From Riptortus pedestris (Eukaryota > Arthropoda > Insecta > Hemiptera > Alydidae), in the NCBI GenBank assembly GCA_019009955.1, contig CM032230.1, positions 127,372,501-127,436,500 of the forward strand: a stretch of 64,000 nt of DNA, in the 5' to 3' direction. The position numbers and the translations under genes were made by a program. The notes beneath the pieces are model-generated. The model saw only the letters and a program-made list of their open reading frames with translations. It was not told where the DNA came from and searched no databases. Shown in pieces: positions 1-9,068 of the stretch. Within the stretch, counting starts at the first letter, position 1. Every line of letters starts with the position of its first letter.

Positions 1-536
1 AACGCTGCTACCCACAGAGCCAGACAACCTCCTTAAAGGTCCAAGTTAACCCTTATGTGATTTTCTTTTCATGTAACTGTACCATTCCTTAAATTTCAAA
101 TTGTTCTTCCACAAGCTTCTCAATTCGAGAAGGATAGAGAATATTTGAAATGACATCATCAATGTATCATCCTGTAGCTGTAAGATCTATTTAGTTAACG
201 CAGCCCATGTGTGGCGTCGCGTTTTTTGAGCATCATCATATTACATTAGATAATATTGTACTTGCGCTGTGTGTAAAGACGGAAAGATACAGACAATCCT
301 CTTGTCCCATTACAGTTGTCCCGAAGTATTGAGTGCAATATGGCCCTTCAGACTTGGCTTCCTTTATTCCTTTCCAGGGTTCTGGGGCTTCTGGAGCCTG
401 AAAAGAAGCAACAAACAGTAGTGTTACCTATATACATATGTACTGTTCAGAAACAGATTGGTGTAAGTCAAAATAGTTCCATTTTCAATAATGAAGATCT
501 TGCGATTGACACAGAAAAGTAACTTCATTGACCTTT
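1..536. other. No gene; left flank with one HINE remnant
   Basis: No reading frame here has recognisable coding features. About 190-228 (reading TTAGTTAACGCAGCCCATGT then GGCGTCGCGTTTTTT) is a decayed 5' end of the HINE family in minus orientation. The rest is AT-rich sequence that I cannot assign. It lies in the downstream direction of the minus-strand carboxylesterase exon, so it is probably intronic. Confidence 0.5.
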
Positions 537-661
537 TTAGCAGATTTCCCTTAGGGAAAATCAGCTATTGAGGTTGTACTCATGACGCGATTTTTTGAAA
601 TTTTTCTTCAAATGTCCATCGATCCTACCCAGGAGATGACGAAAATGAGGTCCGTTCAAAA

Positions 662-729
<68 letters not shown>

Positions 730-1299
730 CTGTTAACGCTCTAGCGGTCGCAATTTTTGTTTGATCGTTACGAAACTCGATATTTAACCGTTTTATGTAA
801 AAAGACAGATCAAGTTCGTTAATGGCTGAAATCGTACCAGAGGGAGGGGGGGGGGTTAGAAGGGGGGATTTTCGAAAATTCGAAATATCCCCGTTATTAT
901 GCATCGGATCGAAAAATTGTATAGAACCAATCTTATTGCAAATTAAATTTACTATAAATATTGTTATATACACTTATTCTCTATCTTGAATATTAACCGA
1001 GATATTTGCATTTTTATGAAGTCTGTGGTCGGGTGTTGTTCGGGTTAGTTCGGCCGTTTTCGTAAGTCGGCTCTGGCGGAAGCTTCTAACCTAACCTTCG
1101 TTACTTTGTGAGATTTATGCAAATACGTTCTGTTCAGGAGCCGTTTCAGTTGGGAATTTATTTTAATTAACTGAAAGATTTTCATTACCGTCTGTATTTA
1201 CTTATGGTGGCGTTGTGTTACTATTATGCAGATTTCTCTAATGCTAAACTTCACATAGGAAATCTGCTTAGTTTACGCAGCCCTTGCGTGACGGACTTT
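537..1299 (-). mobile_element. HINE (Helentron-like, non-autonomous), near-complete
   Basis: Reads from the 3' hairpin end (TAGCAGATTTCCCTTAGGG) to the 5' end (GCGTGACGGACTTTT). Between them are the family landmarks: CATCGATCCTACCCAGGAGATGACG, a long (TA)n tract at about 664-725, the TAACGCTCTAGCGGTCGCAA block and a G-rich stretch near 841. The element lies in T runs on both sides, as expected for TT insertion. It carries no protein gene. The class assignment is inferred from structure: terminal hairpin, subterminal inverted repeat GCAGATTTCCC, and no target duplication. Confidence 0.75.
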
Positions 1300-2097
1300 T
1301 TTTCTACACGACAGAGCGCTTTCGGATTGCAAGGCCCTTTCATCTGTGCCCTGTTCACAGAGACATTGAGAGGGGAACCAAGGATAACCTGTGTACCAGA
1401 AATTCTCCAACGAAGTAAGTCGGGAGTGTCGATAATCTATAAGTACGGATGAGCTGCTCTCAGTATAGTTTTCTGTGCTCTGCCATAGTGAAACGATAGT
1501 GCTCCGCAGTTCAGAGTTAAAAAAGTATCTGTATTTTGTGTCTTTCTATCGTCCAATGCTGTTCGGCTCTCGTACGCATTCTCAGTACGACTGTCACAGG
1601 TAGGACAGACAATATATTTGAATTTTACCGGCTTCAAGGGAACAGTGCTATACCTACCGCCATATAATTCCAACGAGGTCAATGTCGAGCCAAGACAGCT
1701 GTACCAAAGAGGTCCAAGGCACCATGAGTGGCCATTAACTATCATTAATATTTCGTTTTTGTTTGTTTTTTTTTACCAAAAGACATTAAAAACATTTGTC
1801 ATTTTTATTACTATTTTATTTTATTCAATTATTTTTATATTGGAACAATATGATTGATTTTGTTATAACCTATTTTGTTGGGGCCTTCTGTAGTTAAATC
1901 CTTCATTCTCTCCATCACACCTATGACAACTTATCTGTGAAGGGGCGCTGAAGAGGGAGCGTGTCCTCCGAACACGTTCTGTCTCTTAGAATAAATAATT
2001 GTGAAGGAACTAAGCCTTTCTTTGTTCGTTCTTACCTGAGATCAGTTTCCTTCACCATCCAATACCTCAAAATAAAATCCTTAGTCCCACTCTAATT
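1300..2097. other. Unclassified intronic segment, retroelement-like
   Basis: Probably within intron 1 of the minus-strand carboxylesterase. A TATAAGTA-like box lies near 1437, and an AATAAATAA signal near 1990 follows a GC-richer stem-loop (about 1945-1985). Short reading frames on both strands match nothing I recognise. The layout would fit an LTR or a 3' end of a retroelement, but I see no matching second copy, so no class is assigned. Confidence 0.25.
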
Positions 2098-2165
2098 ACG
2101 AAAGGGGTGGTAATCTGTAAATTACCCGTCCCAATTATGTTCGGTAAGGACGGTAATAAATAACA
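2098..2165 (+). repeat. SINE tail fragment
   Basis: GAAAGGGGTGGTAATCTG...TTACCCGTCCC...GGACGGTAATAAATAA matches the tRNA-unrelated 3' part of the SINE at 3249-3490 (GAAAAGGGTCGTAACCAG...AACCCATCCCGA...GTGGACGTAGATAATAAT). Only the tail is present. Confidence 0.5.
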
Positions 2166-2438
2166 TTCTTGTAAAGGGTTTTAATGTCGTTAATGTGCAA
2201 ACAGATGGGGGATCCTAAGTATCACTCAGTTAATGGGTTTGGGATGTGAACTTGGTACCGATTATGATATTGAGTTGGTGGTTCAAGACTGATTCCCGAA
2301 CACATAATCACAAACCACAAAGCATGCACAAGCTAACGTATACTTCATACTAACACTGTGCTCATTTACCATCAAAACATATGTAAATAAAGTCACTTAC
2401 GTCAAAAAATAAGCTGCTGTAATAAATAATGCACTTAC

Positions 2439-2630
2439 CTGGAATCTTAATTTTCCGACAGGTGGTTTTGCAAATGGTACTCCTGAAAATGCCAGGAACT
2501 GCCTCTCATTCCTGGATAACGAAAAGTACCCACTCAGTTTGCCAAGGGGAGTGTCCGCAACCGGGTCTTCCTTAGCTCGAGTGAGAGTGATGAATCGCAG
2601 AAATAGTGTCAGAAAGACAAAAAGCAACAT
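2439..2630 (-). CDS. Carboxylesterase-type protein, first coding exon (partial gene)
   Basis: This exon encodes 64 residues. Residues 1-19 are a hydrophobic signal peptide (MLLFVFLTLFLRFITLTRA), so the product is probably secreted or enters the secretory pathway. Residues 23-64 match the N-terminus of type-B carboxylesterases: TPLGKLSGY, then FSGVPFAKPPVGKLRF, corresponding to the family pattern of G-x-x-Y/F-A-x-PP-x-G-x-LRF. The exon ends in phase 0 at a strong donor (CAG/GTAAGT on the minus strand). The catalytic Ser-Glu-His region, expected in later exons, is not found in 1-2438, so the rest of the gene lies left of the window or has been lost. Members hydrolyse carboxylic esters; subfamily (detoxification, juvenile hormone, neuroligin-like and so on) cannot be judged from this exon. 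No stop or frameshift is seen. An isolated pseudo-exon remains possible. Confidence 0.75.
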
Positions 2631-3248
2631 CTCTCACTGGAAAATATTTTATAAGATTATGTACTCATATATTCTAGTAACTATTGTTTACTTACTGTAA
2701 ATGACCTGAATATAGATAGGCCTTATGTAGGAAATAAATTATGACTTCATCATAATAAATATATTATTAAAATTCAAGTTAAATTATGTCTCAGTGTTAG
2801 CTATCCTAATTCCCCACATAAAAAGGTGTGTCAAAAAAAATAAATATAAACTATATTTGTCCACATTAATAAGAGAATATTCTTGTTGATGTTTAAAAGA
2901 AGTGGCTTAGAGTAACTAATAAAACAGGCACAATGAAGGAAAAAAATATGATTTCCTAATTTATTCATAAACGAAGAGAAAAATCAAATATGGGCACCAT
3001 ATTTCTAACCCTCTACCCCTATTAAATGAAATGACAATATTTTTATGCACTTCATGCACGATCGAAAGTTGTACATATATGTCTATGCAAATACATAGGA
3101 TTAAAAATGTCATAGAACATAATTTAGATATCCCTTCATAATAAAAATTATGTATAGCATGCATTTTTAAATGTATAAATTTTAATTGCATTTTTAAATA
3201 TGTATGAAGAAATAGGCATTTTTTTATTTCTGCCCCTTCTAAACTCAA
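2631..3248. other. Upstream flank of carboxylesterase exon; no gene
   Basis: AT-rich sequence in the 5' direction of the minus-strand carboxylesterase exon, so the promoter or 5' UTR may lie here. I see no clear TATA box or further exon. The minus-strand reading frame at 2961-3248 has no recognisable features. Confidence 0.35.
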
Positions 3249-3490
3249 CTCTCCTGAGGTGGCTCAGGTTGGCCGTGCGAGTTAATGCGTTGGTCTTAAT
3301 CTCGCGTCGTGGGCCTAGAGTGCCGGGTTTGATTCCCGCCCTGGACAGTAGAAATTTATTTAGTGACGAGCTAATTAAATAAACTCCTTGGGCCCACCCA
3401 GGCTAGAAAAGGGTCGTAACCAGTAGATAACCCATCCCGATCAGCCATAGCAGCATAAAGTGGACGTAGATAATAATAAAATAAATAAAA
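3249..3490 (+). repeat. tRNA-derived SINE
   Basis: The head resembles a tRNA gene. It has an A-box-like segment GGTGGCTCAGGTTGG (about 3257-3271) and a B-box GGTTTGATTCC (3326-3336), spaced as in pol III internal promoters. A non-tRNA body follows (CTAGAAAAGGGTCGTAACC...CCCATCCCGATCAGCC), ending in an A/T-rich tail (ATAATAATAAAATAAATAAAA). Related pieces occur at 2098-2165, 20358-20455 and 20590-20750, so it is an interspersed family rather than a tRNA gene. Confidence 0.75.
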
Positions 3491-3926
3491 AATCAACTCA
3501 CCTCTGTCGATTTTGTAAAAGAGCGGGTGCAGAACTAAGTGTTGAAATATGAAAGCCAAAACTTTTCAAGATATTTCCTTTATTTCGTATAAAGGAGGTA
3601 AAAATAAACTCCAAAACCGAATATCGCATTCAATTGTAAATTAAATTAAGCCATGATAGCTGATTACCCTGGTTGTGAGTTGACGTTACAGGATGCCAGG
3701 TTACCCTGGGATTAGAGTACCTCTATGAGTCAACGGCTGGGAGAAGGGGAATAGAGAACCTCTTTGGTGCTAGATAACCTTCCAGGGAGGTTTCTCTATT
3801 CAAGCTTATTGTTTAATCTGCTCAGTTTACGCAGCCCCTGCGTGACGGACTTTAATTATGTTAGAACATGTTCCTAAAACCGTACCACCTCATTTCCCTT
3901 GCTCTAAGAAGAAAGAGGGTGACAGT
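3491..3926. other. Unassigned sequence with a HINE 5' remnant
   Basis: No gene seen. Positions 3814-3853 (AATCTGCTCAGTTTACGCAG...GCGTGACGGACTTT) are the 5' end of a HINE in minus orientation, without the rest of the element. The last 8 bases (3919-3926, GTGACAGT) are the left target duplication of the hAT-like element that follows. Confidence 0.5.
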
Positions 3927-4198
3927 TTGAGATGGGCGAAGGGTAAATACCCAAAAGGTAAAAACCCGGGTATTTATGTGGGAAAAAACCCAAGTTATGG
4001 GTATTTTCATTTATTACAGTAAATGCCACACCTTTTATTAATTTTTACATTCTTATGAACAAATGCAATATAAACTATACCTTCGTTATTTTGCAAGGTA
4101 TGAATAAACTGAGGTTTGATTAAAAAAACTGTAAATAATGAGATAAAACCGAGGAAATAAAACAAAGCCAATATTGAAACAAAAGAAATTTACATAAT

Positions 4199-4346
4199 AT
4201 AATAATATTAATTATTAACTATAATAATAATAATTATTATTATTATTAACTATAATAATAATAATTATTATTATTAACTATAATAATAATTATTATTATT
4301 ATTATTAACTATAATAATAATTATTAACTATAATAATTAATAATTA
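4199..4346 (+). repeat. ATTAACTATAATAAT minisatellite, left part
   Basis: Repeated units of ATTAACTATAATAATAATTATTATT with variable AAT/ATT runs. The same repeat resumes at 5820-5890, so the Tigger element inserted within this array. Confidence 0.8.
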
Positions 4347-5819
4347 CAGTAGGGACCCGATTAACCGAGTCGACCGCTGTTACCTCGGTTAATCGAAATT
4401 CTCGGTTAATCGGAACCTACTAATACCAGCTGAAAATGTAAGGTTTTTAGAATAAAAACTAGTACCTACCTATAAGTTTAATAATTATATTCATATTTAC
4501 ATTTTTTAATCATAAATTAATAATAGAAGTAGAATGTATGTACATACATACATAAGTAGTATAAAATAACATCGGAAAAAAAAAATTAATTGAAAATCGG
4601 AAAACTATTTTGATTTAAAAAAATCATTTATTGTTGTTTGTTTTAAACAACTGCTTCTATCAGCAGCTGCAGTCTCTCTCCACTTCCTTAACATCATCAG
4701 TTCATATGAATGCACATCACCTCTGCCTTCTAAATAGAGTAGTGACCTGTCAAGTAGGTTGAAAGCCTCCTCATGGCTTACTTTCGTGGGGATAGATACC
4801 TCGTCTCCTTCAAGCTCTTCTTCGTTAGTTGTTTTCATTATTTCATTAATGATTTCCTCTTCCGTTAGGACCGCTGATCTCTTTAATGATTCTTCATTGA
4901 CCCAATCCGTAACTTCGAAGTCCATTACATCTTGGGAGTTAAGATCTTTTAACAAAGAGCACAACTCCAGATTTGTTGGTGGTCACATCAGCATTGTAAA
5001 TTTGGTCCGCGCATAGATTATGGGACTTTACTAATAAAGAAAAACTATTACTAATAAATCTGGTCGCAGATTCAGTGTCTGCTGAAAGTTTTTCCACGGA
5101 AATGGCGAGTGCTCTTATGCCGCGTGTCTGTTTTTAAAACGACTTAGCAAACCTTTACTCGCCACAAATTTCTCTATAGGCGAATTTAATTTTATGCTTA
5201 CAATGCTTTCTCTTGAATTATTGGACCACTTACCGGGAATCCTTGCTCTCTTGCCTGGCAAAACCACAGTAAAAGGGCTTCTTCTAAAAGCTCACACGAT
5301 GACTTCTTCAATGTAGATCTGCAGTTAGAAGCCTCCTTGGATGCACTTTGATAAACATAGTTTTCAATTTGCTTCCTATTCCTCCTCCAGTCACCGACAG
5401 TATTTTCACCGACACCATAATCCTGAGCAACTTTTTTTAAAGACTCGCCTTTGTCCAAGCGATGAATTGCTTCTAATTTTTTTTCAAGCGAAATAACCAC
5501 TCTTTTACGTTTTTTAGCCGGGTTGTGACAAGTAGAGATGTAAATACAATATTCCCGGAACAGGGGAAGGAGGGTTGGACGTGGTGCTAGAGATGCATTT
5601 CTCAGAAGGCAATTAACGACTGTCTTAGAGCTTCCTTTTCAATAAACCGCTTGCTGAACACCTGCATCCGGTCTAGGGTTTTCAGGGTTTTAATAAGGTT
5701 CATAATCACTTCCAAAGGTTACCGCACCTACTTTTTTTTTTTTTTTTTTTTTAAATGTTTGGCACCTCGGTTAATCGGGACCTCGGTTAATCGAACCTCG
5801 GTTAATCGGGTCCATACTG
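4347..5819 (-). mobile_element. Tigger/pogo-type DNA transposon, internally deleted
   Basis: Terminal inverted repeats begin CAGTAGGGACCCGATTAACC on the left and CAGTATGGACCCGATTAACC on the right (reverse complement). They are followed by several CTCGGTTAATCG motifs. TA dinucleotides at 4345-4346 and 5820-5821 are the target duplication of Tc1/mariner-pogo elements. Inside are the two ends of a pogo transposase gene with the DDE catalytic middle missing, so this copy cannot move by itself. Confidence 0.85.
4605..5518 (-). pseudogene. Tigger/jerky-like transposase remnant, DDE core deleted
   Basis: The N-terminal part (minus strand, about 5518-5198) reads KRVVISLEKKLEAIHRLD then GVGENTVGDWRRNRKQIE. 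This is the CENP-B/pogo helix-turn-helix that binds the transposon ends, followed by the start of the second DNA-binding half (FCQAREQGFPVSGP). The C-terminal part (about 4975-4605) is the acidic tail, with WVNEESLKRSAVLTEEEI and a closing TTINDFFKSK, typical of jerky/Tigger proteins. Only about 200 bases of unrelated or frame-broken sequence separate them, where the family carries a DDE domain of roughly 250 residues. The product cannot be catalytic. Confidence 0.85.
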
Positions 5820-5928
5820 TATTAACTATAATAATAAATAATTATTAACTATAATAATTAATTATTATTATTTATTTATTTATAATTATTCAACAAAAGA
5901 AATGTTTGGAGGCAACTAGTCTCTATTT
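5820..5928 (+). repeat. ATTAACTATAATAAT minisatellite, right part
   Basis: Continuation (5820-5890) of the array interrupted by the Tigger insertion, followed by a short unique stretch up to the HINE. Confidence 0.7.
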
Positions 5929-6052
5929 TAGCAGATTTCCCTTAAGGGAAATCAGCTATTGAGGTTGTACTCATGACGGAATTTTCGAAATTTTTTCTTC
6001 AAATGTCCATCGATCCTACCTAGTAGATGACGAAAATGAGGTCCGTTCAAAA

Positions 6053-6111
<59 letters not shown>

Positions 6112-6565
6112 TACATACATATATTTGTCGTTTACCGCTCTAGCGGTCGCAATTTTTGTTTGATCGTTACCAAACTCGATATTTAGTTGTTTTATATAAA
6201 AAGAAAGATCAAGTTCGTTAACGGCTGAAATCGGACCAGTGGGAGGGGGGGGGTTTAAAGGGGAGGATTTTTGAAAATTCGAAATATCTCCATTACTATA
6301 CGTCGGATCGAAAAATTTTACAGAATGAATCTTATTGCAAATTAAATTTACTATAAATATTGTTATATACATTTATTCTCTATCTTGAATATTAACCGAG
6401 AAATTTGCATTTTATGAAATCGGGACGGATAACGGATGAGTGAGTTTCCCGCCAAAAGCTAGGTCGGCCGTTTTGTTAACTGTTCGGCTCTCGTGAAATT
6501 TCTCTATTGTAAAACTTCACATGGGAAATCTGCTTAGTTTACGCAGCCCCTGCGTGACGGACTTT
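5929..6565 (-). mobile_element. HINE, short type, complete
   Basis: A clean copy. A perfect 3' hairpin (GATTTCCCTTAAGGGAAATC) lies at its left, followed by GACGAAAATGAGGTCCGTTC, (TA)n at 6056-6107, the CGCTCTAGCGGTCGCAA block, an AGTTTCCCGCCAAAAGCTAG-type segment, and the 5' end at GCGTGACGGACTT. About 637 bp long, it defines the short subfamily. T runs lie on both flanks and there is no duplication. Confidence 0.85.
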
Positions 6566-6848
6566 TTAAAATCGTTTGTGCGCTTTGTTGTTGGCAAGGT
6601 AACGCTGGAAGCCGACAAAAGAAGTGCCGGAGCCCGCATAAGGAGCTATCGACAGCTTCAAAGACTCATCAAGCGATGTACAGTCTCAGTAAACGTTGAT
6701 GAGTCAAACATTAAATCGTTTCAACACAAAAGTTTTAGAATCTATAACTACAAAATAGTTTGGGAAGGTAATTTAAAAATACCCGAATATTTACCCAATC
6801 GGGTATTTTCCCGAATTTTGGTATTTACAGGGTAAAATCCCATCTCTA

Positions 6849-7328
6849 GTGACAGTAGAGAGGAGATTTTTTCAGTACCTGGTTATAGTCGTGCAGTCTG
6901 AAGCAGGGCAGCCGGGCAGTGATGTTCTGTCCTTGGAGAGATACTAGAGATCCGTCACTGACATGTCCAAGCATAGTCACTTTTTTTTTATTAATTTTCT
7001 CCTTCTCCATTCTACCCGGCATATTATACACCCTGTCTGCCTATTCAGCTTTTTAATTGAAGTTATTGCCTTCTTTCTTAGCATTTGCGGAAAATACATT
7101 TTCCCTTGTAATGTGTTCCTTTAAACTTCTTGAATTTCGGAATAAGCGTCAGATAGAAAAATTGTACAGAATCAATCTTATTGCAAATACAAAGCTCTAT
7201 AATGTAGTTATCATGTTTTCCCTATATTGAGTATTAACCTAGATATTTCCATATTTTAGTTTTTAGCGATTAGTATTCTCCAACTCATATAATATTAACA
7301 ATACTTACACATATACATAAAATCCTTC
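6849..7328. other. Unassigned sequence with a HINE core fragment
   Basis: No gene. Positions 7133-7255 match the HINE core in minus orientation (GAAAAATTGTACAGAATCAA, then ATATTGAGTATTAACC). The remainder is not recognised. Confidence 0.5.
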
Positions 7329-7586
7329 AAGCAGGGGCTGCGTAAAATAATAAGATTTCCCACGTGAAGTACACGATCCCAAAATAGATAATCTTCATGC
7401 TGGTAACACAACACCACCGTGAATATTAAGTGAATAAAATAAAATACAAACGGTAATGAGAAATCATTCATTCAATTTTAATAACCGTTAACGAACTTGA
7501 TATTTCATTTGACATAAAACGATTAAATATGGAATTTGATAACGATCAAACAAAAATTGCTAAATCGTTAACAGACAAATATATAT

Positions 7587-8258
7587 AGTTACGAAACATG
7601 AATGATTGATCAGAGATAGTCGCGTATTTGGGAAGTATGGAGATCAAAGGTGCCGACGTGCGGTCTCGCCCGTTCTAAGTAATACCAGAGTCCTGTCCTG
7701 GACGTGTCTAGGCACATCTCCTTTGATGTCTGCTGACATTCTATAAAAGGAACCGACCCGCCCCGAGCTTAGTTACAACCCACCCGGTACTTCGGTAACA
7801 GAGTTTTGTTAGTTTGTTCTCAGCTCTCTCCAACTTATCAACAGTCCGTTCAGTGCAGCTTTAGTGAACAGTTCGTCTTAGTTGCAGTGCGGTAAAGTGT
7901 TTTATGTGAAGAACAGAATGTGCCGCGTTTATGAAGAGAACAGTATAGTGCCGTGTTTAAGTAAAGAACTGTTTAAGTGCCGTTCTCTTTGCGAAGATTT
8001 GTGCAGTACTGTGTTTTTGTGAACTTCATTGATCGTGCAATATCACGATCTTATTGGACTGTGCAATAAGAAGAACAGTGAAGCTATCAGCGCATACTGT
8101 GAGTAGTAGTTAAGAATAATTAACCATGTGCGTAGTCCATTGATAAATAAACTGTGCAGTGATAAAAACTGATAAAGCTTGTGTTTGTTTAATTTTGCAA
8201 TCCAAAAGAACTATAATAGAAAACGTTTATTACTGATTTTGTAATAAACGTAACAAGA
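7587..8258 (+). mobile_element. Probable solo LTR, Ty3/gypsy type
   Basis: A non-HINE insert in the HINE TA tract. It begins AGTTACG and ends near CGTAAC, with ATAT on both sides (7583-7586 and 8259-8262), consistent with a 4-bp duplication at a TATATA site. It contains a good TATA box (TATAAAAGG, 7741-7749) about 30 bases before a GC-rich presumed start region, and a polyadenylation signal AATAAA near 8143-8150. No internal genes or second LTR are present. The AGTTA start and TATATA target are as known for Drosophila gypsy-group elements. The exact right boundary is uncertain by a few bases. Confidence 0.55.
7741..7749 (+). promoter_or_regulatory. TATA box of the solo LTR
   Basis: TATAAAAGG, followed about 25-35 bases later by a pyrimidine/purine-rich stretch. 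It is a strong pol II core promoter motif, pointing rightwards into HINE sequence. Confidence 0.5.
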
Positions 8259-8424
8259 ATATATATAATTATATTGTCTATTTTATAATTAGTATTTGTA
8301 TATAATTGTGAACGGACCTCATTTTCGTCATCTTCTAGGATCGATGGACATTTGAAGTGATTTTCGAAAATCGCGTTATGATTACGATCTCAATAGCTGA
8401 TTTCCTTTAAAGGAGATCTATTAA

Positions 8425-9068
8425 TAAGCTATTATAATATAAACCACTTCATTCCAAGGATAAGTGCAAAATATGATTTTCATTTAACTACTCTGTGAGA
8501 CACATGCAAATACCTCATGTGATGACGTCATCAATTGAAATTTTTTATTCTTTACTCGAAAATGTTAATTTGATCTATACCATACCATATATTTATTCAT
8601 TTCAGTGAACACTAAAGATCATATTATTATATATATCGTCACGGACTTATTATTTCATTTTCTTATCCACCCTATTTTCTGTGATGTAAGCAAAGAATGA
8701 AGAGGTGTATAGACTCTCATTGAAAAATAAACCTTCCTAAAATAAGGAGAATAGATAAAGCTTGTTTTGCACTTTTACCAAATCACGTTGCACTCACATT
8801 AATTTCTGCTAAACATCACGAAATGTGTAAATGGACAAAATAAAAACTATTTATACACAAAAACAAAAATAAAAATCTAAAAACTTACTGTGTGCTCACG
8901 TGTGAATAGCTAAACAGCCGTATGACAACTTGATGAACATATCAAGATGTGAGAAATTATATAAAAAGCATTTGATGAAAGGTTACAGGATGCAGTCCTA
9001 TTCAATAATATGTGAAGTCAATTGGCCGGAAACGGAAGTCGGTCGTTCAGAGAAATACAATGCTATAG
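8425..9068. other. No gene; partly long-type HINE-like sequence
   Basis: 8445-8540 (TTCATTCCAAGGATAAGTGC...ACATGCAAATAC) resembles the internal part of long HINE copies such as 29200-29290. The rest is AT-rich and unassigned. CTATAG at 9063-9068 is the left flank repeat of the foldback element. Confidence 0.4.

Larger units (their letters stand above)
3927..6848. mobile_element. hAT-like TIR element with nested Tigger and HINE
   Basis: The left end TTGAGATGGG and right end CCCATCTCTA are inverted repeats. Both are followed inward by GGGTAAATACCC-type sequence. The element is flanked by an identical 8-bp direct repeat, GTGACAGT (3919-3926 and 6849-6856), the duplication size of hAT transposons; termini of the form TAGAGATGGG also suit that superfamily. 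Removing the nested Tigger (4347-5819) and HINE (5929-6565) leaves about 0.8 kb without a transposase frame, so it is non-autonomous. The superfamily is inferred from ends and duplication only. Confidence 0.7.
7329..8424 (+). mobile_element. HINE interrupted by a solo LTR
   Basis: The 5' part starts at GCAGGGGCTGCG (7329) and runs to the TA tract at 7581. The 3' part resumes at 8259 with (TA)n, GTGAACGGACCTCATTTTCG and a decayed hairpin (GATTTCCTTTAAAGGAGATC). The interruption is the 672-bp LTR described separately. Confidence 0.8.

Noticed and set aside
656..973. Frames with Ile-Tyr repeats in many places (also 6016, 19947, 28354, 30522, 39063)
   Set aside because: They arise from (TA)n microsatellites inside HINE copies.
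1940..1990. Hammerhead ribozyme-like core (CTGAAGAG, a stem, CGAAC, later GTC)
   Set aside because: The core lacks one A of the required GAAA, stem II pairs poorly and no stem III/I pairing is convincing.
3249..3345. A tRNA gene
   Set aside because: A and B boxes are present, but arms do not pair into a cloverleaf, and the segment continues into a repeated SINE body.
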